Assembly: GCA_003164925.1 (NCBI GenBank)
Contig: PLRV01000041.1
Span: 1 to 62,157 of the forward strand
Reading direction: 5' to 3'
Source of the DNA: Caulobacteraceae bacterium
GTDB taxonomy: Bacteria > Pseudomonadota > Alphaproteobacteria > Caulobacterales > Caulobacteraceae
DNA: 62,157 bases
The notes below the pieces were generated by a model. The model made no database searches. It saw only the letters and a program-made list of their open reading frames with translations, and was not told the DNA's origin. Each line of letters opens with the position of its first letter. Positions within the stretch are counted from its first letter, which is position 1. A program made the translations under genes and the position numbers. Positions 34,303 to 43,206 of this stretch are shown piece by piece.

Positions 34303-34968
34303 CTAACCGGCGACGCGCTCCAACGCATCCGCCACAACGTCCAGGCTCTCGACCACGGCGGCGCACAACGCCCGAATGTCGGGGCCTGGCTGCAGGAAGT
34401 CGGGCACCATGATGGTCGACATGCCCGCCGCCGAGGCCGCGCGCACGCCGTTGAAGGAGTCCTCCAGGGCGATACAGCGCTCCGGCGAGGCTCCCAGGCG
34501 CTCGGCGGCCCGCAAGAAGGTGTCTGGATGGGGCTTGCCGCGAGCCACGTCGCCGCGCGTGACAATAACGTCGAAATAGCCGAGCACGCCGGCCTTCGCG
34601 AGGCTGGAGCGTACATAGTCGACCGATGACGAGGTGGCGATGGCGCGCGGAATGGCGCGCCGCTCAAGCAGGGCCAGCAGCCGTTCGGCGCCCGGCCGTA
34701 GCGGCACGCTGTCGGCGCAGGCGATTTCAAAGCCCCGATGACAGGCGTCGTAATAGGCGTCCACCGAAAAGTCCGCGCCGAACCGCTCAAGCAGCCGTTG
34801 CGCATTGGCGTCGCGCGGGCTGCCAATCATGCTGAGGAACAGATCCTCGGTCATGGCGAAGCCCACCTCGCGGCAGGCCTCGAACATGACGCCGTGGAAC
34901 ACCCGCTCGGTGTCGAGCAGCAACCCGTCCAGGTCGAAGATCACGGCGTGCAGCGGATTGGGAATCAT
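34303..34968 (-). CDS. HAD-superfamily phosphatase, subclass IA
   Basis: A 221-residue hydrolase resembling beta-phosphoglucomutase and sugar-phosphatases. Motif I is FDLDGLLLDTE, with Asp11 as nucleophile and Asp13 as acid/base. Motif II is IATSSS, motif III the Lys in RGKPHPD and motif IV LEDSFNGVRAA. A helical cap lies between motifs I and II. Substrate cannot be told from sequence. It is divergent from rnr, 62 bp away. Confidence 0.9.
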   Translation of the reverse strand: MIPNPLHAVIFDLDGLLLDTERVFHGVMFEACREVGFAMTEDLFLSMIGSPRDANAQRLLERFGADFSVDAYYDACHRGFEIACADSVPLRPGAERLLALLERRAIPRAIATSSSVDYVRSSLAKAGVLGYFDVIVTRGDVARGKPHPDTFLRAAERLGASPERCIALEDSFNGVRAASAAGMSTIMVPDFLQPGPDIRALCAAVVESLDVVADALERVAG

Positions 34969-35030
34969 ACGGCAATCGACAGTGGGCGGCAGCGCCCGGC
35001 GGGTTACAGTAGCCTGACTCGGAGTTCAAC

Positions 35031-37349
35031 GTGCCCAAGCGCCCTAGACAGCCCAACCATACCCCGTCTCGGGCTAATCGCCCGTCCCGCACCGATCATC
35101 GCCAGCCCCAGGGGCTGCCCGACCGGCAAACCCTGTTGGCGGCCATCGGCGAGGGTCAGGCGGACGTGGGCGACCTGGCGGTCCGTTTTGGCCTGAAGGG
35201 CGCGGACCGACGGGCCCTGCGCGAAATGCTCAAGGCCCTGGAGAAGGAGGGCCGGCTCGGCAAGCGCGGGCGCAAAGGCTTCGCCGAGGCCGGCGCCCTG
35301 CCGCCCGTGGGCGTGGCCGACGTGGTGGAGAAGGATTCCGACGGCGACCTTTATGTGCGCCTGACGCGGGCCGGCGAGGATGCGCCGCCGGTGCGTCTGG
35401 CGCCGGGGCTAGGCCAAACGCCCGGTCCGGCGCCCGGCCTGGGCGACCGCCTGCTGGTGCGCTTCGAGCGGCTGGAAAACGGCGAGCTGCTCGCCCGGCT
35501 GATCAAGCGCCTGGGCCAAAGCGCGCACCGCGTGCTGGGCGTGATCCGCAAGGGCCGTGGCGAGACCCGCGTGGAGCCGGTTGACCGCAAGTCCAAGGAC
35601 AGCCTGCTGCTGGCCGACAGCGAAGGCGCCAAGCTGAAGGACGGCGATCTGGTGCTGGCCGAGGTCGGCTCGGCGCCCCAGCGCTACGGACCCAAACGCG
35701 GGCGGGTGCTGGAGGTGGTGGGCCGCGAGGACGAGCCGCGCGCCGCCTCCCTGATCGCCATTCACACGCACGGCATTCCCACCGGCTTTTCCGCCGCCGC
35801 CGAAGCGGAGGCCGAGGCGGCCAAGGCGCCGGAACTGGACAAGCGCACGGACTTACGACACATCCCGCTTCTGACCATCGATCCGCCCGACGCGCGCGAC
35901 CACGACGATGCGGTCTACGCCGAGCCTGACGCGGACCCCAAGAACCCCGGCGGCTGGATCGTTTGGGTGGCCATCGCCGACGTGGCGGCCTATGTGCGGC
36001 CGGGCTCGGCCCTGGACCGCGAGGCGCGCGACAAGGGCAATTCGGTCTATTTCCCCGACCGGGTCGAGCCCATGCTGCCCGAGGCCCTGTCGGCAGGGCT
36101 GTGCAGCCTGCGCGAGGGCGAGAACCGCGCCTGCATGGCCGTGCGCATGGTTTTCGACGCGAAGGGCCGCAAAACGGGCCACCAATTCGTGCGCGGCCTG
36201 ATGCGCTCGGCCGCCAAGCTGTCCTATGACCAGGCGCAGGCCGCCATCGACGGAAACCCGGACGACGCCACAGGACCGCTGCTGGAGCCGGTGCTGAGGC
36301 CCCTGTGGGCCGCCTACGCCACGATGAAGATCGGCCGCGACGCGCGCCAGCCCCTGGCCATCGAGAGCCTGGAGCGGCGCATCGTGCTGGACGAAGAGGG
36401 CAAGGTGGCCTCCATCACCCCGCGCGCCTCGCTCGAAGCGCACAAGCTGATCGAGGAGATGATGATCCAGGCCAATGTCTGCGCCGCCCAGACCCTGGAG
36501 CAGCGCGGCCAGCCCCTGATCTACCGGGTGCACGACGCGCCCAGCCAGGAGAAGCTGCTGTCCCTGACCGAGTTCCTGGGCACCATCGATATCGCCTGGA
36601 ACAAGGGTGAGCCGGCGCGCACCGACCGCTTCAACCGACTGCTCGCCGAGACCCGCGAGGGCCCGCACGCCGACATCGTCAACGAGGTAGTCCTGCGCAC
36701 CCAGATGCAGGCCCACTACAACACCGACAACATCGGCCACTTCGGCCTGAACCTGGACCGCTACGCCCACTTCACCTCGCCAATCCGCCGCTACGCCGAT
36801 CTGATCGTGCACCGGGCCCTGGTGACGGGCCTGAAGCTCGGCGACGACGGCCTGTCGGACTATGACGTCAAGTCGATGAAGGACACCGCCGATCTGATCA
36901 CCCAGGCCGAGCGGCGAGCCATGGCCGCCGAGCGCGACGCCACCGACCGCTACGTGGCCGCCTTCCTGGCCGACCGGGTGGGCGCCGATTTCCAAGGCCG
37001 CATCACCGGCGTGACCCGCTTTGGCCTGTTCGTGCGCCTGATCGAAACCGGCGCCGACGGTCTCGTGCCCGTATCCAGCCTGGGAGACGAATACTTCGTC
37101 CACGATGACCGCGCCCACGCCCTGGTGGGCGAACGCACCGGCCGCCGCTGGCCCCTGGGCAAGCTGGTCGAGGTGCGCCTGTCCGAGGCCACGCCGATCA
37201 CCGGCGGCCTGCTGCTGCAGATGCTGAGCGAGCCCGATGCGCGCGACCCCAAGGCGCCGGCGCCCAGGCTGGGCGTGCGCCGCCGCGCGGTCGGTCGCCC
37301 CGGCGGGCCCAAGCCCGGGGGAGCCAAAGCCCGCAGAGGGCGCAAGTAG
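35031..37349 (+). CDS. rnr: Ribonuclease R
   Basis: A 772-residue 3'-5' exoribonuclease that degrades structured RNA. GTG 35031 follows GGAG by six bases. A basic N-terminus and a winged-helix part (about 30-85) precede cold-shock domains. The RNB catalytic core has DPPDARDHDDAVYAE, whose Asp residues bind Mg. A C-terminal S1 domain (FQGRITGVTRFGLFVRL) and a basic tail (KPGGAKARRGRK) follow. topA and rnr are commonly close in alphaproteobacteria. Confidence 0.96.
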   Translation: MPKRPRQPNHTPSRANRPSRTDHRQPQGLPDRQTLLAAIGEGQADVGDLAVRFGLKGADRRALREMLKALEKEGRLGKRGRKGFAEAGALPPVGVADVVEKDSDGDLYVRLTRAGEDAPPVRLAPGLGQTPGPAPGLGDRLLVRFERLENGELLARLIKRLGQSAHRVLGVIRKGRGETRVEPVDRKSKDSLLLADSEGAKLKDGDLVLAEVGSAPQRYGPKRGRVLEVVGREDEPRAASLIAIHTHGIPTGFSAAAEAEAEAAKAPELDKRTDLRHIPLLTIDPPDARDHDDAVYAEPDADPKNPGGWIVWVAIADVAAYVRPGSALDREARDKGNSVYFPDRVEPMLPEALSAGLCSLREGENRACMAVRMVFDAKGRKTGHQFVRGLMRSAAKLSYDQAQAAIDGNPDDATGPLLEPVLRPLWAAYATMKIGRDARQPLAIESLERRIVLDEEGKVASITPRASLEAHKLIEEMMIQANVCAAQTLEQRGQPLIYRVHDAPSQEKLLSLTEFLGTIDIAWNKGEPARTDRFNRLLAETREGPHADIVNEVVLRTQMQAHYNTDNIGHFGLNLDRYAHFTSPIRRYADLIVHRALVTGLKLGDDGLSDYDVKSMKDTADLITQAERRAMAAERDATDRYVAAFLADRVGADFQGRITGVTRFGLFVRLIETGADGLVPVSSLGDEYFVHDDRAHALVGERTGRRWPLGKLVEVRLSEATPITGGLLLQMLSEPDARDPKAPAPRLGVRRRAVGRPGGPKPGGAKARRGRK

Positions 37350-37460
37350 ACTCGCGGCTGGCCAAACGCGTTGACTTTCGGCTTTTCCTGCGTATGGTCC
37401 GCGCCTCTCGGAATTTCCGGCTGGAGCGGCCTGCCCGCTCGCCCGCAAGGACAGGACGCC

Positions 37461-37628
37461 ATGGCCAAACCGGCATCAATCAAGATCCGCCTCAACTCCT
37501 CGGCGGACACCGGATTCTTCTACGTCACCAAGAAGAACGCCCGCACCAAAACCGACAAGCTGGTGTTCAAGAAGTACGATCCCGTCGTGCGCAAGCACGT
37601 CGAGTTCAAGGAAGGCAAGATCAAATAG
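37461..37628 (+). CDS. rpmG: Ribosomal protein bL33
   Basis: A 55-residue large-subunit protein starting [14 protein letters not shown]. The frame is open 90 bp upstream, but ATG 37461 gives the standard start. It lacks the Cys pairs of the zinc-binding form ([15 protein letters not shown]), so it is the C- type. A strong terminator follows. Confidence 0.97.
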   Translation: MAKPASIKIRLNSSADTGFFYVTKKNARTKTDKLVFKKYDPVVRKHVEFKEGKIK

Positions 37629-37656
37629 GGCGAAAGCCGCGTTTGATGCGATGACG

Positions 37657-37687
37657 CGCCCGGCCTCACCGCCGGGCGTTTTCGTTT
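37657..37687 (+). terminator. Rho-independent terminator of rpmG
   Basis: CGCCCGGC and GCCGGGCG form an 8-bp stem with a 6-base loop, followed by TTTTCGTTT. It lies 28 bp after the rpmG stop. Confidence 0.88.
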
Positions 37688-37723
37688 GCCGGCCCGGACC
37701 CAAATCAGGACGCCCTTGGCGCT

Positions 37724-39088
37724 CTACGCCGCGTGGGAGATCACGCGGTTGCGGCCCGACGCCTTGGCCTCGTAGAGGGCTTGATCGGCGCGCTTGAGCA
37801 GGGCTTCGGGCGTGTCGCCTTCGCCCAGGGTGGCGGCCACGCCGATGGAGATGGTCACCGTCAAAAGTTCGGATCCCGCGGCCACGCGGAAGGGCGAGCC
37901 GCCGACGTTTCGCCGAATCCGGTCGGCGATTCGCTCGGCGTCGGCCAGGGCGGTGTCGGGCATGAGTATGACGAACTCCTCGCCGCCGTAACGGCAAGGC
38001 AGGTCGATGGCCCGCACATTGGAGGCTAGGCGCAGACCGAACTCGCACAGAACTTCGTCGCCCACATCATGGCCAAAGCCGTCGTTGATCTTCTTGAAGT
38101 GGTCGATATCGATCAGCAACGCCGCCACGGGCGCGCCGCCGCGCACCGCGCGCTGGGTCAGGGCGTCGAGCTGACCGGTCATGTAGCGGCGATTGTGCAG
38201 GCCGGTCAGTTGGTCGGTGACCGCCAACTCCAGACTGTTGTCGAGGTTGTTGCGCAGGAAATCGGTATAGCGCTTGCGTTTGATCTGGGTGCGCACGCGC
38301 GCGGCCAATTCCAGCGGATCGATGGGTTTGGCCAGAAGATCGTTGACGCCCAGGTCCAGGGCCTTAACCGCCCTCGCCCGCTCGTCCGGGTCGTAGATGG
38401 CCAGGATCGGCGCCTGCCGCGTGGCCTCGTCGGAGCGCAGGTTCGCGGCGAAGCGCAGGCCGTCGAAATTGCGCGCCATCAGATTGACGATCACCAGGTC
38501 GACTGGGCCCCGAGCGGTAAGGTGGGCCTTTTCCGGGTCCGGCTCCACCAGCGGGCGATGCTCGACCGACAATTCGGTGTGGATGCGCTGGGCCTGCCGT
38601 TCATTGTCATCGACGATCAGCACACGCCCGCCCACGCCGGCCAGGCGCGCCGCCGCCCCCGCAATCACCCCGATGCGTCGGCCCGAGGCCTCGCGGTCGC
38701 GCAGTTCGTCGATCACCAGCTTCAGGCGCGTCAGGTTGCGCACCCGAGAGAACATGATCAGGTCATCGATGGGCTTGGTGATGAACTCGTCGGCGCCCGC
38801 CTCCAGGCCGGCGATCCGGTCGGCGCGGCCATCCAGGGCAGTGACCAGCACCACCGGGATGTGGCGGGTCAGCGGGTCGTCCTTCAGGCGACGGCAGACT
38901 TCGAAGCCGTCCATGCCGGGCATCATCACGTCCAGCAGGATGATGTCGGGTTTTTCCGCGGCGGCCAAGGCCAAGGCCGTGGGGCCGTCGGTGGCCGTCA
39001 GCACATCGAAATACTCGGCCGAAAGCTTGGCTTCAAGCAGCTTGACGTTCGCTTCTATGTCGTCAACGACCAGGATGCGCGCCGTCAT
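37724..39088 (-). CDS. pleD: Response regulator diguanylate cyclase PleD
   Basis: A 454-residue protein, the same length as Caulobacter crescentus PleD. The first receiver domain carries phosphoacceptor Asp53 (ILLDVMMPG). A degenerate second receiver follows (about 153-270). The C-terminal GGDEF domain has CRYGGEEF with the inhibitory I-site RAID just before it. Phosphorylation drives dimerisation and c-di-GMP synthesis, which in Caulobacter controls the swarmer-to-stalked transition. It lies 9 bp after divK, in one operon. Confidence 0.96.
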   Translation of the reverse strand: MTARILVVDDIEANVKLLEAKLSAEYFDVLTATDGPTALALAAAEKPDIILLDVMMPGMDGFEVCRRLKDDPLTRHIPVVLVTALDGRADRIAGLEAGADEFITKPIDDLIMFSRVRNLTRLKLVIDELRDREASGRRIGVIAGAAARLAGVGGRVLIVDDNERQAQRIHTELSVEHRPLVEPDPEKAHLTARGPVDLVIVNLMARNFDGLRFAANLRSDEATRQAPILAIYDPDERARAVKALDLGVNDLLAKPIDPLELAARVRTQIKRKRYTDFLRNNLDNSLELAVTDQLTGLHNRRYMTGQLDALTQRAVRGGAPVAALLIDIDHFKKINDGFGHDVGDEVLCEFGLRLASNVRAIDLPCRYGGEEFVILMPDTALADAERIADRIRRNVGGSPFRVAAGSELLTVTISIGVAATLGEGDTPEALLKRADQALYEAKASGRNRVISHAA

Positions 39089-39097
39089 CGCCCTACC

Positions 39098-39463
39098 TCA
39101 CCCTAAAAAACGCCGGACGGTGTCTAAAAACAGGCCCACGGAAATGGGCTTGGACAAATAGGCCTCGCAGCCCCCTTCGCGGATCCGCTCCTCATCGCCC
39201 TTCATGGCGAAGGCGGTCACGGCGATCACGGGAATATGGGCCAATTCTTCGTCTTCCTTGAGCCATTTTGTGACCTCCAACCCTGAAATCTCAGGCAACT
39301 GGATGTCCATGAGAATCAGGTCGGGCCGGTGCTGACGCGCCAGCGACAGAGCTTGCAGCCCCTCGCGCGTTTCCAGGGTGGCATAGCCCTGCGCCTCGAG
39401 AAGATCGTGAAAGAGCTTCATATTCAGCTCGTTATCCTCGACGATGAGGACGGTCTTCGGCAT
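39098..39463 (-). CDS. divK: Cell-fate response regulator DivK
   Basis: A 121-residue single receiver domain, nearly identical in key stretches to Caulobacter DivK ([20 protein letters not shown], phosphoacceptor Asp53 in [11 protein letters not shown], Lys in LSKPIS). It signals between PleC, DivJ and DivL to control CtrA activity and asymmetric division. The C-terminus is about nine residues shorter than the Caulobacter protein. Its neighbour pleD responds to the same kinases. Confidence 0.96.
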   Translation of the reverse strand: MPKTVLIVEDNELNMKLFHDLLEAQGYATLETREGLQALSLARQHRPDLILMDIQLPEISGLEVTKWLKEDEELAHIPVIAVTAFAMKGDEERIREGGCEAYLSKPISVGLFLDTVRRFLG

Positions 39464-39776
39464 CGTTCAACCTGATTGTGAACCGGGAAAACAGTCCCCA
39501 GCCCCGAACGCCGACCCCACCTGCCTGCGTCCGTCTTTGAAGGTCGTTGTCGCACAATATCCTTACCCGGCCGTTAGCCCTGGCCCGGAAGGCTGGACGA
39601 AAAAGGCGAGGTATTGGGCCTGACCGATTGGAAGCTGCGATCGGACGATGGGGCCACGGGCCTGAACGTCTTCACCCCCATCGGCGACGCGCTGGCCTTC
39701 CTGGCGCTGGAGCCGCGCTGAGCCGGTTTCGAACCTGTGTCTTGCACCCCGGCGCGCCTGCCCCGATGGTTCGCGG
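39464..39776. other. divK upstream region with gene remnant
   Basis: The left part (39464-39577) is the promoter region of divK. I see no TTAA-N7-TTAA CtrA site in it. The right part contains the remnant listed separately. No ribosome site or complete gene is visible. Confidence 0.5.
39578..39721 (+). pseudogene. Remnant of a trypsin-like peptidase C-terminus
   Basis: One frame, bounded by TAG at 39575-39577 and ending in TGA, encodes about 47 residues. These include LDEKGEVLGLTDWK and GLNVFTPIGDALAFL. This resembles the last strands of trypsin/DegP-like peptidases, just after the GNSGGP serine, which is missing. There is no start codon or ribosome site. I read it as the decayed 3' end of a lost gene; similarity is by eye only. 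Confidence 0.35.
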
Positions 39777-40706
39777 ATGATACGGATCGGCGTGGACTTC
39801 GGCGGGACCAAGATCGAGGCGGCGGCGCTGGACGAGGCCGGCGTCGAGAGGGCCCGCCTGCGCGCGCCCAATCCCGGCGCCTATGAGGCCGCCCTGGGCG
39901 CGGTGATCGAACTGATCGAGCGGGTCCGACTGGAGTCCGGCGCGCCGCCCGGGCCGGTGGGGGTGGGCATGCCGGGCTCGCCTTCGCCCAGGACCGGCCT
40001 GATCCGGGGCGCCAATTCCACCTGGCTCAACGGACGTAACTTCAAGGCCGACCTGGAACAGCGCCTGGGACAGCCGGTGCGACTGGCCAACGACGCCAAT
40101 TGCCTGGCTCTATCCGAAACCGAAGATGGCGCGGCGGCCAAGGCCGGGGGCGCGGTATTCGCCGCCATCCTGGGCACCGGCGTGGGCGGCGGCGTCGTGG
40201 TGGACGGCGCCCTGCTTGAAGGGGCCAACGGCGTGGCGGGCGAATGGGGGCATACGCCCCTGCCCTGGCCCGGTCCGCAGGACAAGGCGCCGCCCTGCTG
40301 GTGCGGCCGCTCGGCCTGCCTGGAGACCTTCCTGTCCGGCCCAAGCTTCGCCGCCGACTACGCGCGCGCCACCGGGCGCAAACTGAGGGCGGAGGCGGTG
40401 ATTGAGGCGGCGGGCCAGAACGACCGCTGGGCCATCGCGGCCTTCGACCGTTATATCGACCGGCTGGCGCGGGCCCTGGCCGTGCTGATCGACTTTATCG
40501 ACCCCACGGTCATCGTGCTGGGCGGCGGCATGTCCAATGTGGCCGCGCTGTATGAGCGCCTGCCGGAGGCCATCGGTCCGCACGTGTTCTACGACGGCTG
40601 GACCGCGCCGATCGTCAAGGCTGCGCACGGCGACTCCTCGGGCGTGCGGGGCGCCGCGCGGCTGTGGCCCCTGAAAAGCGCCGACCGGGCTCGCGCGGCG
40701 GGGTGA
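39777..40706 (+). CDS. ROK-family sugar kinase (fructokinase type)
   Basis: A 309-residue kinase. The ATP loop is GVDFGGTKIEAAAL, the catalytic region is LANDANCLAL and the second phosphate loop is GTGVGGGVVVDG. A zinc site typical of ROK proteins is visible in GHTPLPW and CWCGRSACLE. Fructokinase or glucokinase activity is likely, but substrate cannot be fixed from sequence. Its stop overlaps the dinB start (GTGA), so the two genes are co-translated. Confidence 0.87.
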   Translation: MIRIGVDFGGTKIEAAALDEAGVERARLRAPNPGAYEAALGAVIELIERVRLESGAPPGPVGVGMPGSPSPRTGLIRGANSTWLNGRNFKADLEQRLGQPVRLANDANCLALSETEDGAAAKAGGAVFAAILGTGVGGGVVVDGALLEGANGVAGEWGHTPLPWPGPQDKAPPCWCGRSACLETFLSGPSFAADYARATGRKLRAEAVIEAAGQNDRWAIAAFDRYIDRLARALAVLIDFIDPTVIVLGGGMSNVAALYERLPEAIGPHVFYDGWTAPIVKAAHGDSSGVRGAARLWPLKSADRARAAG

Positions 40707-41980
40707 GCGACCCCATAAGCGCCCTGTGCCGCGACTGCCTGTGGATGGGCGCGGAGCCTACGGGCCGCCTCTGCCCGCGCTGCGGCTCGCGGCGGCTCGT
40801 CCGCCATGGGGCGTTGGACAGGCTGACCATCGCCCATATCGACTGCGACGCCTTCTACGCCTCCGTGGAGAAGCGCGACCGGCCGGAGCTGCGCGAACGG
40901 CCCGTGCTCGTCGGCGGCGCCAAACGCGGGGTGGTGACCACCGCTTGCTACATCGCGCGTCTGTCCGGCGTCCGTTCGGCCATGCCCATGTTCAAGGCCT
41001 TGAAGTTGTGCCCCGATGCGGTGGTGATCCGGCCGGACTTCGCCAAATATCGGCGCGAGAGCGCGCGGATCATGGCCAAGATTCACGCGCTGACTCCCCT
41101 CGTGCAGCCGTTGTCGCTCGATGAGGCCTGGTTGGATCTGTCCGGCTGCGAGCGTCTGCACGGCGGGCCCGCGGCTTGGGTCCTGGCCCGACTGCAAGGC
41201 GAGATTGAAGCGGATGTGGGCATCACCGTCTCGGTGGGCCTGGCGCCCAACAAGTTTCTGGCCAAGATAGCCTCGGACCTGGACAAGCCGCGCGGGTTTT
41301 CGGTGATCGGCGCCGACGAGGCGCAAGCCTTCCTCGCGCCCCGATCGGTCGCCATCCTGCCCGGCGTAGGCCCCGCCATGGCCCGTTCACTGGAGGGCGG
41401 CGGATGGCGCACCGTGGGCGACCTGGCCCGCGCCGACCCCAAGACCCTGGCCCGACGTTTTGGAGCCTATGGCCTGACCCTCTCGCGTTTGGCGCACGGC
41501 CAGGACGGCCGTCCCGTCAATCCGGATCAGGTGCGCAAGGGGATCAGCGCCGAGACCACCTTCGAGGACGACCTGGCCGAGCTGGAACGCCTGGAACACC
41601 GGCTATGGCCCCTGTGCGAACGAGTGGCGCGAACCTGCCGCCAGGAAGGAACGGCGGCCCGCACGGTGATCCTCAAGCTGAAAACCGCCGACTTCAGGCT
41701 GATCACGCGGCGACGCACCCTGCCTAGCCCCACCCAGACCGCCAGCACCCTGTTCGCCGCAACACGCGAACTGCTGGCCACGGAGGCGAACGGCCGGTCA
41801 TTCCGCCTGATCGGCGTGGGCGTGCAGGAACTGACCGAGGCCCAAGACGGCGCGCCGGAGGATCTGTTCGGGTCGGGCGAAAGCCGCGCGCTCAAGGGCG
41901 AACGGGCGATGGACGCCCTGCGCGAGCGCTTCGGCGCCGATGCGGTGCTGCGCGGGCGGGCGCTCAAGCCGCGAGGGTAA
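40703..41980 (+). CDS. dinB: DNA polymerase IV with N-terminal zinc ribbon
   Basis: A 425-residue Y-family polymerase for translesion synthesis. GTG 40703 overlaps the kinase stop and is preferred to the upstream ATG 40664. Cys9-x2-Cys12 and Cys24-x2-Cys27 form a zinc ribbon ahead of the polymerase. Catalytic acids lie in HIDCDAFYASVE and SLDEAWLDLS; the helix-hairpin-helix is ILPGVGPAMARSL. The little-finger domain is intact, and a possible clamp-binding segment (EDLFGSG) lies near the C-terminus. Confidence 0.94.
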   Translation: MSDPISALCRDCLWMGAEPTGRLCPRCGSRRLVRHGALDRLTIAHIDCDAFYASVEKRDRPELRERPVLVGGAKRGVVTTACYIARLSGVRSAMPMFKALKLCPDAVVIRPDFAKYRRESARIMAKIHALTPLVQPLSLDEAWLDLSGCERLHGGPAAWVLARLQGEIEADVGITVSVGLAPNKFLAKIASDLDKPRGFSVIGADEAQAFLAPRSVAILPGVGPAMARSLEGGGWRTVGDLARADPKTLARRFGAYGLTLSRLAHGQDGRPVNPDQVRKGISAETTFEDDLAELERLEHRLWPLCERVARTCRQEGTAARTVILKLKTADFRLITRRRTLPSPTQTASTLFAATRELLATEANGRSFRLIGVGVQELTEAQDGAPEDLFGSGESRALKGERAMDALRERFGADAVLRGRALKPRG

Positions 41981-42058
41981 GCGCCTCTTTGCGCTGGCGC
42001 GCCTTCCTGCGGACGCGCCGGGGCGCTATCTGAAGACGAACCACCGCGAGGAGCGCCC

Positions 42059-42517
42059 ATGTCCTACGAGAAACGCCTGGCCGATCTCGGTATCGTCTTG
42101 CCCGAGCCCGTGGCGCCGGTGGCCAACTACGTCCCCTTCGTCAAGGTGGGCGAGCTTGTGCACATTTCCGGCCAGATCTCGGTGGATGGAAGCGGCGGCG
42201 TCAAGGGCGTGGTCGGGGTGGAGCTGGACCTGCAGGAGGCCGTTCGCGCCGCGCGCCTCTGCGCCGTCAACCTGATCGCCCAGATGAAGGGCGCCGCCGA
42301 CGGCGACCTGGAGCGCGTCGCACGGGTGGTCAAGCTGAACGGCTTTGTCCAGGCCGGCCCCGACTTCATCGAGATACCCCAGGTGATCAACGGCGCCTCG
42401 GACCTGATGGTGCGGGTGTTCGGCGACGCCGGTCGCCACGCGCGCTCGGCCGTGGGCGTTTATCGCCTGCCGCTCAATTTCGCCGTGGAGGTGGACGCCG
42501 TGGTGCTGCTGAAATGA
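42059..42517 (+). CDS. RidA-family protein
   Basis: A 152-residue member of the YjgF/YER057c/RidA family, which often deaminates reactive enamines and imines. It belongs to the longer TdcF-like subgroup (LPEPVAPVANYVPFVKVGELVHISGQ). The key Arg of classical RidA near the C-terminus is not clearly aligned (GRHARSAVGVYRLPLN), so activity is uncertain. It is first of three overlapping genes; the next start overlaps its stop (ATGA). Confidence 0.85.
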   Translation: MSYEKRLADLGIVLPEPVAPVANYVPFVKVGELVHISGQISVDGSGGVKGVVGVELDLQEAVRAARLCAVNLIAQMKGAADGDLERVARVVKLNGFVQAGPDFIEIPQVINGASDLMVRVFGDAGRHARSAVGVYRLPLNFAVEVDAVVLLK

Positions 42518-43206
42518 GCCTTCCCGCCGCCCTGACCGGTCGTCCCATAGCCCACCGCGGCCTGTGGCGCCCGGGCGTGCGGCCGGAGAACTCGCTGGCC
42601 GCCTTTCACGCCGCCTGCGCCGCCGGCTACGGAATCGAATTGGATGTCCAGCTGACCGCCGACGGGGAGGCGGTGGTGTTCCACGACGCGAGTCTGGACC
42701 GCATGACCACCGAGTCGGGCCTTGTGGAGGAGCGCACCGCCGAGGCGCTCACGCGGCTGGTCCTGCTGGGCGGCGAACGCCAGTCGGTGCCCCTGCTGGA
42801 ACAAACGCTGCAAGCCATCGCCGGACGCAGTCTTGTGCTCATCGAACTGAAAACGCCGCCGGGCCAGGAGGGCCCGCTGGAGGCGCGCGTCGCCGAACTT
42901 CTGGGCGCGTACGAAGGCCCTGCGGCGGTGCTCAGCTTCAATCCCGCGGCTCTGGCGACCATGGCGCGCCTACAGCCGCCCACCGCGCGCGGCCTCAATG
43001 CGGCCGAGGCGAGCGACCTTGACTCCGATTCTTTATCTCACGCTGATTTCATATCTATAAACAGCAAGTTATCTGTACTTTCTAATGTTTTGTCTTGGCG
43101 GGCGCGCGGGGCAAAGGTTGTGGCCTGGACCATCCGCAGCGCCGAACAGAACCAGGCCCTGGCCGGCTTGGTCGATAACGTCATCTTCGAAGGGTTCCAG
43201 CCTTGA
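42514..43206 (+). CDS. Glycerophosphodiester phosphodiesterase
   Basis: A 230-residue GDPD enzyme, cleaving glycerophosphodiesters to glycerol-3-phosphate and an alcohol. The catalytic His and metal acids are in AHRGLW, ENSLAAF, ELDVQLT and VFHDASLDRMT; LVLIELKT and AWTIRS complete the barrel. No signal peptide, so it is cytoplasmic. Residues about 170-192 are encoded by an unusually AT-rich stretch (43021-43090). It overlaps both neighbours. Confidence 0.9.
   Translation: MSLPAALTGRPIAHRGLWRPGVRPENSLAAFHAACAAGYGIELDVQLTADGEAVVFHDASLDRMTTESGLVEERTAEALTRLVLLGGERQSVPLLEQTLQAIAGRSLVLIELKTPPGQEGPLEARVAELLGAYEGPAAVLSFNPAALATMARLQPPTARGLNAAEASDLDSDSLSHADFISINSKLSVLSNVLSWRARGAKVVAWTIRSAEQNQALAGLVDNVIFEGFQP

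Noticed and set aside
35853-37448. Open frame of 531 codons on the minus strand
   Set aside because: Antisense to rnr and rpmG; no recognisable domain.
39464-39560. CtrA-binding site before divK
   Set aside because: No TTAA-N7-TTAA match was found; only single weak half-sites.
39721-39745. GGTTTCGAACCTG resembling a tRNA T-arm
   Set aside because: No acceptor, D or anticodon arms can be drawn around it; chance match.
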